From Bacteroidota bacterium (GTDB taxonomy: Bacteria; Bacteroidota; Bacteroidia; AKYH767-A; OLB10): DNA of 64,000 bases. Position numbers and translations under genes: made by a program. Of this stretch, positions 45,209-53,796 are shown one piece after another (the first letter of the stretch is position 1; each line of letters starts with the position of its first letter). Location of the stretch: NCBI GenBank assembly GCA_016713925.1, contig JADJOH010000007.1:669501-733500 (forward strand), read 5' to 3'. Under the pieces are notes generated by a model. That model saw only the letters and a program-made list of their open reading frames with translations. It did not search any database and was not told the DNA's origin.

Positions 45209-47872
45209 TTATTTTGGTCCGAATACATTTTTGAGAGCATCTTTGGCCTTTTTCTCAGCTTCTTTTTTCAGCTTCTCTTTTTCCTGACGGGCCTTTTCTT
45301 CAGCCTCCTTTTTCAATTTATCCACTTCAGCTTTCGCCTTGTCTTCCGCTTCTTTTTTGAGTCGGTCTGCTTCTGCTTTAGCTTTATCTTCAAGTTCTTT
45401 CTTTTTGGAATCAAATTCTTCTTTTATCTTGTCTTTAATTTGATCAATGGCTTTTCCGCTTGTTTCCTTTAAATCTGTACTGACAGTAGGATTAGACACA
45501 GTGCCTCCCAATTTCAGATTTAATTTGATATTCTCTGCCATACTGAAATTAGCGCCTTTAGCATTTGCCTTCGAAATTAATCCGGTGATGACACCGGTGG
45601 CAGCTGAAGGCAACTTCGAAACAGGTGCATTCATGGCCAGATTATAATCAATGCTTTGGTCAAAGCCTGTGCTTCCGGAAACGGTTGTTGGGATACCCGC
45701 AAGCGTTACATCAAAGGGTTTTACATCAACACGTCCATTCACGAAACTGAAGGAAATATTTACATTGCTCACATCTAATTCTTTAAATTGATCCATCTTC
45801 AACACCTCCGCAATTTTAAGCATCGGACCGAAATTACTAATGGTAACATTGGCTGTAGATAATTTACCTCCTCCGGTTAATGACTTTAAATCCGGCTGCA
45901 TACGTTCATCCAATTTTCCATTCATAGTGAAATTAGAGGAGAAGCGTCCATTCGCCCTTTCAGCTATTGGAGCCATCTTTTTCACTGTATTAAATGTCTT
46001 CACCGTTTGTTGAATATCGAAACCGGAGATGTCCATGTTCAGTGCGATATCAGCTTTTTTCCTTTCGCGTGTTGCATAAATTCCGCTGAGTTTCATTACT
46101 CCGCTTAATGTGGTAAAGCTGAGATTTTCCATATTCATCGCCTGATCGCGAATAACAACTTTTCCGGAAAGATTGTCAAGAATAACATTGTCATAACTCA
46201 ATTTTCCGACTGAAGCATTTACTGTAAAGTCAAGGTTCCCCGGGACTTCAATCAAGGTCATTGCTGATGTGTCTTTAGCGGCAGCAGGTGTAGCTCCATC
46301 CTGATTATTGAATTCGGAGAGGTCCAGATTATTACTCATAAGGTTCAAACTGCCTTTAAGAATTTCTTTCTTGAAGAAGTAAGCCAGCAGATTATCCAAT
46401 TTACCATTCGCCTGAATATCACTTTTGCCCATTCTTGCATCAAAATTATTCAGTTCTATATGTTGAGGATTAAAAGTCAAACGACATTCTTTCAAGTCAA
46501 ATCCTTGCTGGTAATCTTTACTGCTATAATTGAAGTTATTCAGGACAATGGAACCTCCGGCATTAAATTCTTCATAGCGTTGTTGTTCTATCGCCGACAT
46601 TCGGCCTGCCATGCTTAAATCTGCGTTCATAGTTCCGCGAATCGTTGTTCCTTGTTCTAATGGAACAATTTTACTCAGATTGGCAAAATTCACAGAACCT
46701 TTTACTGTTGCATTGATATTCGCATCACTAACGGGTGTGCGTACACTTAGTTTAGCATCAAAAGGTTCTTTCCCTAATTCAACATGCAAGCGCTTTAAAT
46801 CAATCGTTGTATGATCAGGGACACCATCAGGATTGTTTACTTGTAAGTCGAGTTGTACATTGTTAACTGCGACCGGAAGGGAAGGATATTGAAATTGTCC
46901 GTTGACTACTTTGAGATTAAGGCCAAAGCCGGGCATTTTTTGTTCGTTATAAGTTCCTTTTACAAAAGCTTTTAATTCCAATGTGCCTCCGGATTTCAAA
47001 TCTTTAAATCCTTCCTTATAGACACCGGGAATCATCGAAAGGAAATTCCTGAAGTCATTCTTTCGCGCAGAGATATTCAGATCCATATTGATATCTTCTT
47101 TCGGCATAGCCAGCCATCCATCTAAACCGATAAAGAGTTCATTCAGTTGCAATTCATTTTCTTTAAAAGTAAATTTCATATTCTGCATGTCCATGTCGAG
47201 GTCCGCTTTGAGATTGGTCCGGACCTGATGCATATATTTCACCCCGCCATACCAAAGATTGGTAGCTGTAGCATTGGTGTTGGTAGAAAGGATAAATAGA
47301 TCTTGCGTGAAATCACCCATCCCCTGATGTGTGAAATCATCCATAGTCATGGTAAATCCAAGTGATGCGTCATCATAGGAAATTCTGCTTTCATTAATTT
47401 CATAAGATTTCAAAGCCACATTGAATTTAGAGGGAGCAGCCGGTTCTTCAGCTGATTTACTGCTATCTGCTTTAGCAATATCCCAATTCGCCCTGCCATC
47501 TTTAAGTACAATCAGGTTTATGAAAGCCTGATTCAGTTCAATAGATTCAATGTCAATTTGAGATCCTTTGATCACACTCATGATATCGACCGTGAGTGCC
47601 AGTTGTTTTGCAGAAGTGAGTGTGTCTCCTTCAAAAGGAGCAATGCCGATTACACTGAGTTGATCAATTTTTATTGTGAAGTCCGGAAAGCTGCTCAGAA
47701 TGGTCAGATCGAAATCTCCAAAGTCAACTTTAGCATTTATATTTTTATTTACTTCCTCCTTGACAAGGGCTACGATTTTGTCTTTGTAAATAATGGGTAA
47801 GAGCACAGCAGCACCCACAATCAGAACCAGGAGGACACCGGCAACGATTAGAATTTTCTTTAACATGGACAT
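45209..47872 (-). CDS. AsmA-family protein with Lys/Glu/Ala-repeat tail
   Basis: An 887-residue AsmA-type protein: a single N-terminal membrane anchor (KKILIVAGVLLVLIVGAAVLLP) followed by a long periplasmic beta-groove domain. AsmA proteins are thought to carry phospholipids to the outer membrane. Typical motifs are VDFGDFDLTILSSFPDFTIK, ELNQAFINLIVLKDGRANWD, LEQGTTIRGTMNADLSMAGR and the C-terminal VDVKPFDVTLAGIPTTVSGS. The last 60 residues differ: three near-perfect 15-residue repeats (such as DKAKAEADRLKKEAE), a predicted long charged helix. The start could also be the ATG two codons in. A possible lipoprotein gene pair lies immediately downstream. Confidence 0.88.
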   Translation of the reverse strand: MSMLKKILIVAGVLLVLIVGAAVLLPIIYKDKIVALVKEEVNKNINAKVDFGDFDLTILSSFPDFTIKIDQLSVIGIAPFEGDTLTSAKQLALTVDIMSVIKGSQIDIESIELNQAFINLIVLKDGRANWDIAKADSSKSAEEPAAPSKFNVALKSYEINESRISYDDASLGFTMTMDDFTHQGMGDFTQDLFILSTNTNATATNLWYGGVKYMHQVRTNLKADLDMDMQNMKFTFKENELQLNELFIGLDGWLAMPKEDINMDLNISARKNDFRNFLSMIPGVYKEGFKDLKSGGTLELKAFVKGTYNEQKMPGFGLNLKVVNGQFQYPSLPVAVNNVQLDLQVNNPDGVPDHTTIDLKRLHVELGKEPFDAKLSVRTPVSDANINATVKGSVNFANLSKIVPLEQGTTIRGTMNADLSMAGRMSAIEQQRYEEFNAGGSIVLNNFNYSSKDYQQGFDLKECRLTFNPQHIELNNFDARMGKSDIQANGKLDNLLAYFFKKEILKGSLNLMSNNLDLSEFNNQDGATPAAAKDTSAMTLIEVPGNLDFTVNASVGKLSYDNVILDNLSGKVVIRDQAMNMENLSFTTLSGVMKLSGIYATRERKKADIALNMDISGFDIQQTVKTFNTVKKMAPIAERANGRFSSNFTMNGKLDERMQPDLKSLTGGGKLSTANVTISNFGPMLKIAEVLKMDQFKELDVSNVNISFSFVNGRVDVKPFDVTLAGIPTTVSGSTGFDQSIDYNLAMNAPVSKLPSAATGVITGLISKANAKGANFSMAENIKLNLKLGGTVSNPTVSTDLKETSGKAIDQIKDKIKEEFDSKKKELEDKAKAEADRLKKEAEDKAKAEVDKLKKEAEEKARQEKEKLKKEAEKKAKDALKNVFGPK
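45254..45388 (-). repeat. 45-bp tandem coding repeat (three copies) in AsmA tail
   Basis: Encodes three 15-residue units: DKAKAEADRLKKEAE, DKAKAEVDKLKKEAE and EKARQEKEKLKKEAE. All have the pattern xKAxxExxxLKKEAE, a charged single alpha-helix or coiled coil. The copy number may vary between strains because the repeat is in frame. Confidence 0.75.
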
Positions 47873-47964
47873 TTAGAATTTAATGGGTACTAAACGCAAA
47901 ATTCGGTAGAAATTGTCCGATTTTATCAGATAGAAACGGATGTTTTCAGCAATGTATTAACAAC

Positions 47965-49059
47965 CTAAAGTTTAGATCCAAGGTTCAAGAGCCAATGGTC
48001 AGCTAAAACGAGGGCGCACATGGCTTCAACGATGGGGACAGCCCGAGGTAAAACACAGGGGTCATGTCGTCCTTTCCCTTGCAAAGTCACGGAATTTCCC
48101 TCTTTGTCCACACTTTGCTGCGCCTGCATTAATGTGGAAACCGGTTTAAAACCTACATTAAAAACGATATCGGCCCCATTGCTGATTCCCCCCTGAATGC
48201 CTCCGCTATGATTGGTTTGGGTGCGGAAACGAGGATGTCCTGCGGGATTTACTTCGGCAATAAATTTATCATTATGCAAGCTTCCACGCATGGCTGTTCC
48301 TTTAAAACCACTTCCAATTTCGAATCCCTTGGCCGCGTTAATACTCATCATTGCACCTGCAAGATCCGCCTGTAATTTATGAAAGACCGGCTCCCCGAGT
48401 CCGGAAGGAACATTGTGCGCTACACAGGTAATAATTCCCCCGACTGTATCACCTTCATCCCTGACTTTTTCAATGAGGGCGATCATCTTTTCTGCAATAA
48501 GTGGGTCCGGACAGCGCACTATATTTTCTTCGGTTAATGCAAGATCGAGTTCAGAATAGGGGAGGGAGACCGAAATATCGGCAACAGTACTCACATACGC
48601 GTTGATCAATATTCCATGTTTCGCCAATAAAATTTTAGCCACTGCTCCGGCCATCACCCTGGCAGCAGTTTCCCGCGCGGAGGAACGGCCACCACCGCGA
48701 TGATCCCTGAAACCGTATTTCTGATCATAGGTAAAATCAGCATGACCGGGTCGCCATCCTTCCTGCAAATGATTGTAATCTGCCGGCCGATGATCTTCAT
48801 TCTTAATAAAAATGCTGATGGGAGCACCGGTACTTTTCCCTTCGTAAATACCACTTAAAATTTCTAACTGATCTTTTTCATTTCGGGGAGAGGAGATTTC
48901 ACTTTGACCCGGACGACGACGGTTGAGCTCCTCCTGAATGGTTGCGGGATCGATTTCAAGTCCTGCGGGACATCCATCAATAACAACCCCAATTCCTGCT
49001 CCGTGAGATTCGCCAAACGTAGTAATACGAAATAATTGCCCTAATGAATTGCCTGCCAT
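47965..49059 (-). CDS. aroC: Chorismate synthase
   Basis: AroC converts EPSP to chorismate with reduced FMN, the last step of the shikimate pathway. The protein is about 364 residues. Signatures: the N-terminus NSLGQLFRITTFGESHGAGI, RRPGQSEISSPRNEKDQLEI, the basic FMN-binding DHRGGGRSSARETAARVMAG, and the C-terminal NHSGGIQGGISNGADI and KGRHDPCVLPRAVPIVEAM. The ATG at 49059 (MAGNSLGQLFR) is preferred over one six codons upstream. A minus-strand TATCTTTG at 49067-49074 ends seven bases before that ATG and probably marks its promoter. A GNAT gene lies upstream on the same strand. Confidence 0.97.
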   Translation of the reverse strand: MAGNSLGQLFRITTFGESHGAGIGVVIDGCPAGLEIDPATIQEELNRRRPGQSEISSPRNEKDQLEILSGIYEGKSTGAPISIFIKNEDHRPADYNHLQEGWRPGHADFTYDQKYGFRDHRGGGRSSARETAARVMAGAVAKILLAKHGILINAYVSTVADISVSLPYSELDLALTEENIVRCPDPLIAEKMIALIEKVRDEGDTVGGIITCVAHNVPSGLGEPVFHKLQADLAGAMMSINAAKGFEIGSGFKGTAMRGSLHNDKFIAEVNPAGHPRFRTQTNHSGGIQGGISNGADIVFNVGFKPVSTLMQAQQSVDKEGNSVTLQGKGRHDPCVLPRAVPIVEAMCALVLADHWLLNLGSKL

Positions 49060-49119
49060 GATAGCACAAAGATACAAAATGCAGGGGAGGTGATGAAAAG
49101 TGAGCAGGTGTGAGAAATA

Positions 49120-49608
49120 CTAGGAGGTATAATTTTTTAGCATCACAAAGTCATTCATCTCATACCCGTTCCCGATATCAAAATCCTTGACTTCCTCAAT
49201 GATAAATCCCATTTTAAAGTAGAAGTTGATGGCGGTGTAATTTTTTCTGTTTACGGTGAGACGCAATGTTTTAATCGTCGGAATTTTATCAAAAACCTCA
49301 TTTAACAAGTAGCGCCCCATTCCTTTTTGATGATAGCCTGTATCCACATAAAGTTTGTGCAGAAAGTAGGCCCCCTCACCGTTATGACTGTACGATAAAT
49401 ATCCGGCAGGATGTTCGTCTGTAGTTAATATAAAAAAGCGGTGACCGGTGTTTAACTGCTCCTCTAAAGCCGCTTTGGAATACATTTTTTCCAGCATATA
49501 GTCTATTTGTTCCATGCTGATGATAGCAGGATAATGAACCTTCCAGATACGATTCGCGAGGTCGTAAATGACCGGAATATCCTCTATAGTTGCTTCAATA
49601 ATCTTCAT
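49120..49608 (-). CDS. GNAT-family N-acetyltransferase
   Basis: A 162-residue acetyl-CoA-dependent acetyltransferase. The GNAT motif A is LHKLYVDTGYHQKGMGRYLL (the acetyl-CoA-binding Q/R-x-x-G-x-G/A is QKGMGR), preceded by YLSYSHNGEGAYFLH and followed by LRLTVNRKNYTAINFYFKMG, the motif B region, ending at GFIIEEVKDFDIGNGYEMND. The whole domain is present. The substrate is unknown. It lies 60 bases upstream of the chorismate synthase start and next to a repeat-rich spacer. Confidence 0.9.
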   Translation of the reverse strand: MKIIEATIEDIPVIYDLANRIWKVHYPAIISMEQIDYMLEKMYSKAALEEQLNTGHRFFILTTDEHPAGYLSYSHNGEGAYFLHKLYVDTGYHQKGMGRYLLNEVFDKIPTIKTLRLTVNRKNYTAINFYFKMGFIIEEVKDFDIGNGYEMNDFVMLKNYTS

Positions 49609-50345
49609 CGAGTAAAGATAGTTTTTTGATTGAAAGGGATCGTTCTCTCGTCATTACTAATTGCATCTCTGATACAATGAATCTAATGAGATCAATGGGG
49701 GAAGTGATCATTCATCCTGAGGTTCTTTCTCCGGAACCCTGAAGGGGTTCAACAGCGCTAACCCCGGATGCAATCCGGGGTTAGCGACACCATCCCACGC
49801 TCCAACCCTGAAGGGGTTGAACCGAGGAATAGCAGGCATAAAGAAAATTTGTAGCGTACGATCGATTGAAATAGAAACGATCATGTTTTTGCATCGCTGA
49901 AGCTAGTACTGCAAGACAATATTTTATCGAATCATACTGATTCGCTTTGCCTGTGAAGCCCTTGATAATAATAATCCTTTAGGCGAATAATCCTATCGCC
50001 ACGCTGTGGCTATAATAATGACGCCACGCTGTGGCTATAATAATGACGCCACGCTGTGGCTATAATAATGACGCCACGCTGTGGCTATAATAATGACGCC
50101 ACGCTGTGGCTATAATAATGACGCCACGCTGTGGCTATGGTTACATCAACCTATTTCAGGCAAGGACAAACTTTAAACCATGAAGCAGAATCGCGAAAAG
50201 CGATACGCTTCATGGTACACCTTTCCCGTCAACACAAGGGTTGACGGGATCACATCGCCCGTGGTCACGTGGCGAGTGAAAACCTTAAACTTTAAACCTT
50301 GAACTTTAAACCTTAAACTTTAAACTTTAACATTACCTTTGCAGC
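49609..50345. repeat. Repeat-rich intergenic island (hairpins, 25-bp tandem array, heptamer repeats)
   Basis: A 737-base spacer between divergent genes with no coding signal. From left to right: (1) two copies of aaccctgaaggggtt at 49735-49749 and 49804-49818; (2) between them a perfect 13-bp hairpin at 49756-49786 (arms cgctaaccccgga / tccggggttagcg); (3) a 25-bp tandem array (separate entry); (4) a hairpin with 10-bp arms accatgaagc / gcttcatggt at 50177-50216 with inner arms atcgc/gcgat; (5) a 10-bp hairpin tcccgtcaac / gttgacggga at 50224-50249; (6) tandem CTTAAAC/TTTAAAC units at about 50275-50332. The last unit runs into a TACCTTTG box (50334-50341) just before the ABC-F start. Confidence 0.8.
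49997..50138. repeat. 25-bp perfect tandem repeat, 5.7 copies
   Basis: Copies begin at 49997, 50022, 50047, 50072, 50097 and 50122; the last stops after 17 bases. Copies 1-5 are identical. Each unit starts cgccacgctgtggctata and contains a small dyad, gccac-gct-gtggc, so a single strand could fold into a row of small hairpins. No coding frame uses it. Perfect identity suggests recent expansion. Confidence 0.95.
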
Positions 50346-52214
50346 ATGAATATCTTTACTGCGGAGGGTATCTCCAAGGCTTACAATGAGAAACCCCTTT
50401 TTTCGAAAATTGATATTTCGCTGGGTGAGGGACAGAAAATGGCGATTATTGCCGCAAATGGGAGTGGAAAGACGACTTTAATGCGGATTTTGGCCGGGAA
50501 AGAGGTTCCTGATGAGGGACGTTTGTCGATGAGAAATGACCTTCGCGTGGGATACCTTGAGCAGGATCCTTTTTTTGCGCCGGAAGCAACGGTGATGGAT
50601 TGCATTTTTGAACCGGGTCATCCCATTTTGCACGCTATCGGTGAGTATGAACGATTGTTGGATAAAGGTGGTGAAATCGATCAGAGTGAATTGCAGGTGG
50701 TTATGGATACCATCGATACGCTGAACGGGTGGGATTATGAAGCCCGTGCCGCTGAGGTGTTGGGGAAATTGGGAATTCATGATCTGGATAAGCAGACGAA
50801 GTTTATGTCCGGTGGTCAGAAGAAACGGATCGCCCTTGCCCGATTATTAATTGACGATTTTGATCTCCTGTTGCTGGATGAACCCACGAACCATTTGGAT
50901 TTGGATATGATCGAGTGGCTGGAGCAATATCTCAAGCGCGTCAATAAGTCGATCATTCTCATTTCCCATGACCGGTATTTCCTCGATAATGTTTGTAATG
51001 TTATTGTTGAGCTGGAGAATAGCAAAATTTTTACCTACAACGGGAATTATGCGTATTACATAGAGAAGAAAACGGAGAAGGATGATCAGGAACGCTCTAC
51101 CGTTGACAAGGCCAGAAACGTGTACCGTCGTGAGTTGGAATGGATGCGTCGTCAGCCAAAGGCCCGGACAACCAAGTCGAAGTCGAGGCAGGATTCGTTT
51201 TATGATGTAGAAGAAGTGGCGAAGTCCCGGCGTACAGAAGAGAAAATGCAGATCACTATGCAGATGAATCGGCTTGGAAGTAAAATTCTGGAGCTGGAGA
51301 ATATTTGCAAGTCGTACGATAACCATACGTTACTAAAAGACTTTTCCTATACCTTTATCAGAGGGGAGAAAATTGGTCTGATCGGCAGAAATGGTGCAGG
51401 GAAATCTACGCTGCTGAATATAATCATGGAGCAGATAAAACCGGATCAGGGCAGGGTTAAAACCGGTGAGACGGTTGTGTTTGGATATTATTCGCAGCAT
51501 GGCATGACCTTGCCGGAAGACAAGAGAGTGATTGATGTAGTTAAGGATATTGCCGAATACGTTGAAACCGGTAACGGAAACTGGATGGGTGTTTCTCAGT
51601 TCTTAAATCACTTTAATTTCAGAGGGGCGAAGCAACATGTCTTTGTTTCGAAATTGAGTGGTGGTGAAAAGAAGCGCTTGTATTTGCTGACGATTTTACT
51701 GCGGAATCCCAATTTCCTCATTCTGGATGAGCCGACGAATGATTTGGATATTGTCACTTTGAATATTCTGGAGGAATTTCTGGATGGTTATCAGGGTTGC
51801 CTGTTGATGGTAACGCATGACCGTTATTTTATGGATCGGCTCGTGGATCACGTTTTTGTCCTGGATGGAGAAGGTGGTGTAAAAGATATTCACGGAAATT
51901 ATACCGACTATAGGGGTATGTTTGATAATATGCCAATGAAGAAGGAAGAGAAGAAACCGGAAGTGGTGAAGGAAAAGCAAGAGCCGGTAAAGAAGAAAGT
52001 GAAGCTGAGTTTTAAGGAGCAGAAAGAAATGCAGACATTGGAACAGGAGATAGCTTTAATTGAGCATAAGAAAAAGGTCTTGCTTGAAAAAATGAACAGC
52101 GGTCTTTCACATGATGAGATGATTAAATGCTCTACCGATTTTCAACAAACAGAAGCATTGCTTGACGAAAAATCTATGAGATGGCTGGAGTTACAAGAGC
52201 AATCAGGAGGTTGA
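50346..52214 (+). CDS. ABC-F family ATP-binding protein
   Basis: A 622-residue soluble twin-ATPase of the ABC-F type (Uup/EttA/Vga-like); such proteins act on the ribosome in translation or antibiotic protection and have no membrane domain. First domain: Walker A AANGSGKTT (residues 37-45), signature MSGGQKKRIALARL, Walker B LLLLDEPTNHLDLD. The inter-domain linker is ERSTVDKARNVYRRELEWM with a basic stretch. Second domain: Walker A GRNGAGKST, signature LSGGEKKRLYLL, Walker B LILDEPTNDLD. A lysine-rich tail ends in a coiled coil (KEQKEMQTLEQEIALIEHKK), which resembles Uup. A TACCTTTG box four bases before the ATG hints at a leaderless mRNA. Confidence 0.95.
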   Translation: MNIFTAEGISKAYNEKPLFSKIDISLGEGQKMAIIAANGSGKTTLMRILAGKEVPDEGRLSMRNDLRVGYLEQDPFFAPEATVMDCIFEPGHPILHAIGEYERLLDKGGEIDQSELQVVMDTIDTLNGWDYEARAAEVLGKLGIHDLDKQTKFMSGGQKKRIALARLLIDDFDLLLLDEPTNHLDLDMIEWLEQYLKRVNKSIILISHDRYFLDNVCNVIVELENSKIFTYNGNYAYYIEKKTEKDDQERSTVDKARNVYRRELEWMRRQPKARTTKSKSRQDSFYDVEEVAKSRRTEEKMQITMQMNRLGSKILELENICKSYDNHTLLKDFSYTFIRGEKIGLIGRNGAGKSTLLNIIMEQIKPDQGRVKTGETVVFGYYSQHGMTLPEDKRVIDVVKDIAEYVETGNGNWMGVSQFLNHFNFRGAKQHVFVSKLSGGEKKRLYLLTILLRNPNFLILDEPTNDLDIVTLNILEEFLDGYQGCLLMVTHDRYFMDRLVDHVFVLDGEGGVKDIHGNYTDYRGMFDNMPMKKEEKKPEVVKEKQEPVKKKVKLSFKEQKEMQTLEQEIALIEHKKKVLLEKMNSGLSHDEMIKCSTDFQQTEALLDEKSMRWLELQEQSGG

Positions 52215-52224
52215 TATGTTTTTT

Positions 52225-53073
52225 TTAATGTATCTCTTTCAAGAGAAGTGAGAACAATTCTTTCGCTACCTTATTTTCGAAATATTTTTCACCCAATCTA
52301 TCTACCCATCTGATACCCCTAATGGTATTGGTCAGAAAGATTTCTGTGGCAAGATTTAACTCTGTCTCTGTCACCATTTGCTCCCGGAAAGGTATTCCTT
52401 TTTTGTCGGCTAAATCAAGGATGAATTTTCTGAACACCCCGTCTACACAACCCTCGCTAAGCGGCGGTGTAATCAAGGTCTTGTTATAGACGAGAAAAAC
52501 ATTACTGCTTGTCGCTTCAATGATATTTCCGGAGGTGTTTAATACCAGCGCGTCATCCCAGTGTTCCTTTTGGGCGTGAAGAGCAGCCATGATATAGAAC
52601 AGACTACTGGTGGACTTAATACTTGAATAAGGACCTCTTGCTTTTGACTGACGGGTGTAGATGCCGATGTGGATGCCTTTTTCAGGCCACACATAGATTC
52701 CCTCTAATGCAGAGGATTGAAGTACCCACGAAGCTTTACTTCCTTCAGGAGCATAGAAGCCGGATGAATCTCTGAAGACTGTTAATCGCAATCGGGCATA
52801 ATCGCCATTGTGGTTGGCCTTAATCAATTGTTGTGCATAGCTGATCATTTCTTGCTTATCCGGAAATCCTTGTCCCGACATCTCCATCAGCACCAATGAA
52901 CGATGTAATCGATGCAGATGGTCATCAAGGAGTAGGATTTTATTTTTTTCAAAACGCATGCTCTCAAAAAAACCATCTCCATACAGGAAGCCCCTATTGA
53001 GCAGGGAATGACTATTGATATTACCTGATATCAGTTCGCCATTCAGCAGGAAGTGCTCGTGGTGCTTATTCAT
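52225..53073 (-). CDS. Class IV aminotransferase (PabC/IlvE-like)
   Basis: A 282-residue fold-type IV PLP enzyme: 4-amino-4-deoxychorismate lyase or branched-chain or D-amino acid aminotransferase. It shows LNRGFLYGDGFFESMRF (the start of the fold), DHLHRLHRSL, the Lys-bearing SIKSTSSLFYIMAALHAQ, ALVLNTSGNIIEATSSNVFL, PPLSEGCVDGVFRKF and FLTNTIRGIRWVDRLGE. The first two candidates cannot be separated without alignment. Chorismate synthase is nearby (3 kb), which weakly favours a folate role. It lies three bases before the rhomboid gene (upstream of it) and ten bases from the convergent ABC-F stop. Confidence 0.88.
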   Translation of the reverse strand: MNKHHEHFLLNGELISGNINSHSLLNRGFLYGDGFFESMRFEKNKILLLDDHLHRLHRSLVLMEMSGQGFPDKQEMISYAQQLIKANHNGDYARLRLTVFRDSSGFYAPEGSKASWVLQSSALEGIYVWPEKGIHIGIYTRQSKARGPYSSIKSTSSLFYIMAALHAQKEHWDDALVLNTSGNIIEATSSNVFLVYNKTLITPPLSEGCVDGVFRKFILDLADKKGIPFREQMVTETELNLATEIFLTNTIRGIRWVDRLGEKYFENKVAKELFSLLLKEIH

Positions 53074-53076
53074 GAT

Positions 53077-53691
53077 TTAAAATCCACTCATCAGTTGATC
53101 GAAGAAGTACAAGAGGAGTTTGGGTTTAAGAGCCAATGTGAATAGCAATCCGAAGATGGCTCCCCAGAAATGTGCATCGTGATTGATGCCGGTGCCTCCT
53201 TGTTTGCCCATTCTGTATTCAATGAAAAGATACAGTGGTCCCATCAGAATGCCGGGCACGCCGATCACTCCAAAAAAGTAGATTTTACTCCAGGGTTGAA
53301 ATAATATGGCCGCAAAGATGACCGCAGAGACAGCACCGGAAGCACCCAGAGAATTGTAATAATGATTGTCTTTGTTCTTTTGGAGAGATGGTCCGTTGGC
53401 AATCACAATGGCACCGAGATAGATGAGTAGATAAAAAAAGATCCCTTTTTCTTCAAATATAGCTGCATAGTAATTTTCAACGGCCATGCCAAAACCATAA
53501 AAGGCAAAAAGGTTAAAAAAAAGATGCATGAAGTCGGCATGTATAAAACCTGACGTGATCATGCGCCACCATTGCTTTTTATGATGCACTAAATAAGGAT
53601 TCAATATCCATTTTCGCATCAGGTCTTCGTTGTTAAAGGCCAATAGGGAGGCGACAAGGGTAATACCAATCAAGATAATGGTGATACTCAT
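53077..53691 (-). CDS. Rhomboid-family intramembrane serine protease
   Basis: A 204-residue integral membrane protein with about six helices. Rhomboid markers: GFIHADFMHLFFNLFAFYGFG (His and Asn motif on TM2), the catalytic serine in LGASGAVSAVIFAAIL (GxSG) and the catalytic histidine in HDAHFWGAIFGLLFTLALKP. The first predicted helix is ITIILIGITLVASLLAF. The active-site dyad is intact, so cleavage of membrane substrates is likely; substrates are unknown. A minus-strand TATCTTTG (53697-53704) ends five bases before the ATG. The aminotransferase follows after three bases. Confidence 0.93.
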   Translation of the reverse strand: MSITIILIGITLVASLLAFNNEDLMRKWILNPYLVHHKKQWWRMITSGFIHADFMHLFFNLFAFYGFGMAVENYYAAIFEEKGIFFYLLIYLGAIVIANGPSLQKNKDNHYYNSLGASGAVSAVIFAAILFQPWSKIYFFGVIGVPGILMGPLYLFIEYRMGKQGGTGINHDAHFWGAIFGLLFTLALKPKLLLYFFDQLMSGF

Positions 53692-53796
53692 ATCGACAAA
53701 GATAATAATTCTGTAATGATCTGATAGTTAGGTGTTATTGCGAGTCAACCATTTGTATTCGTTTATCCTGAATTAACTCGAAAATGTAGTGGACCT

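Noticed and set aside
49997..50138. CRISPR array
   Set aside because: Units are back to back with no variable spacers, and no cas genes are nearby.
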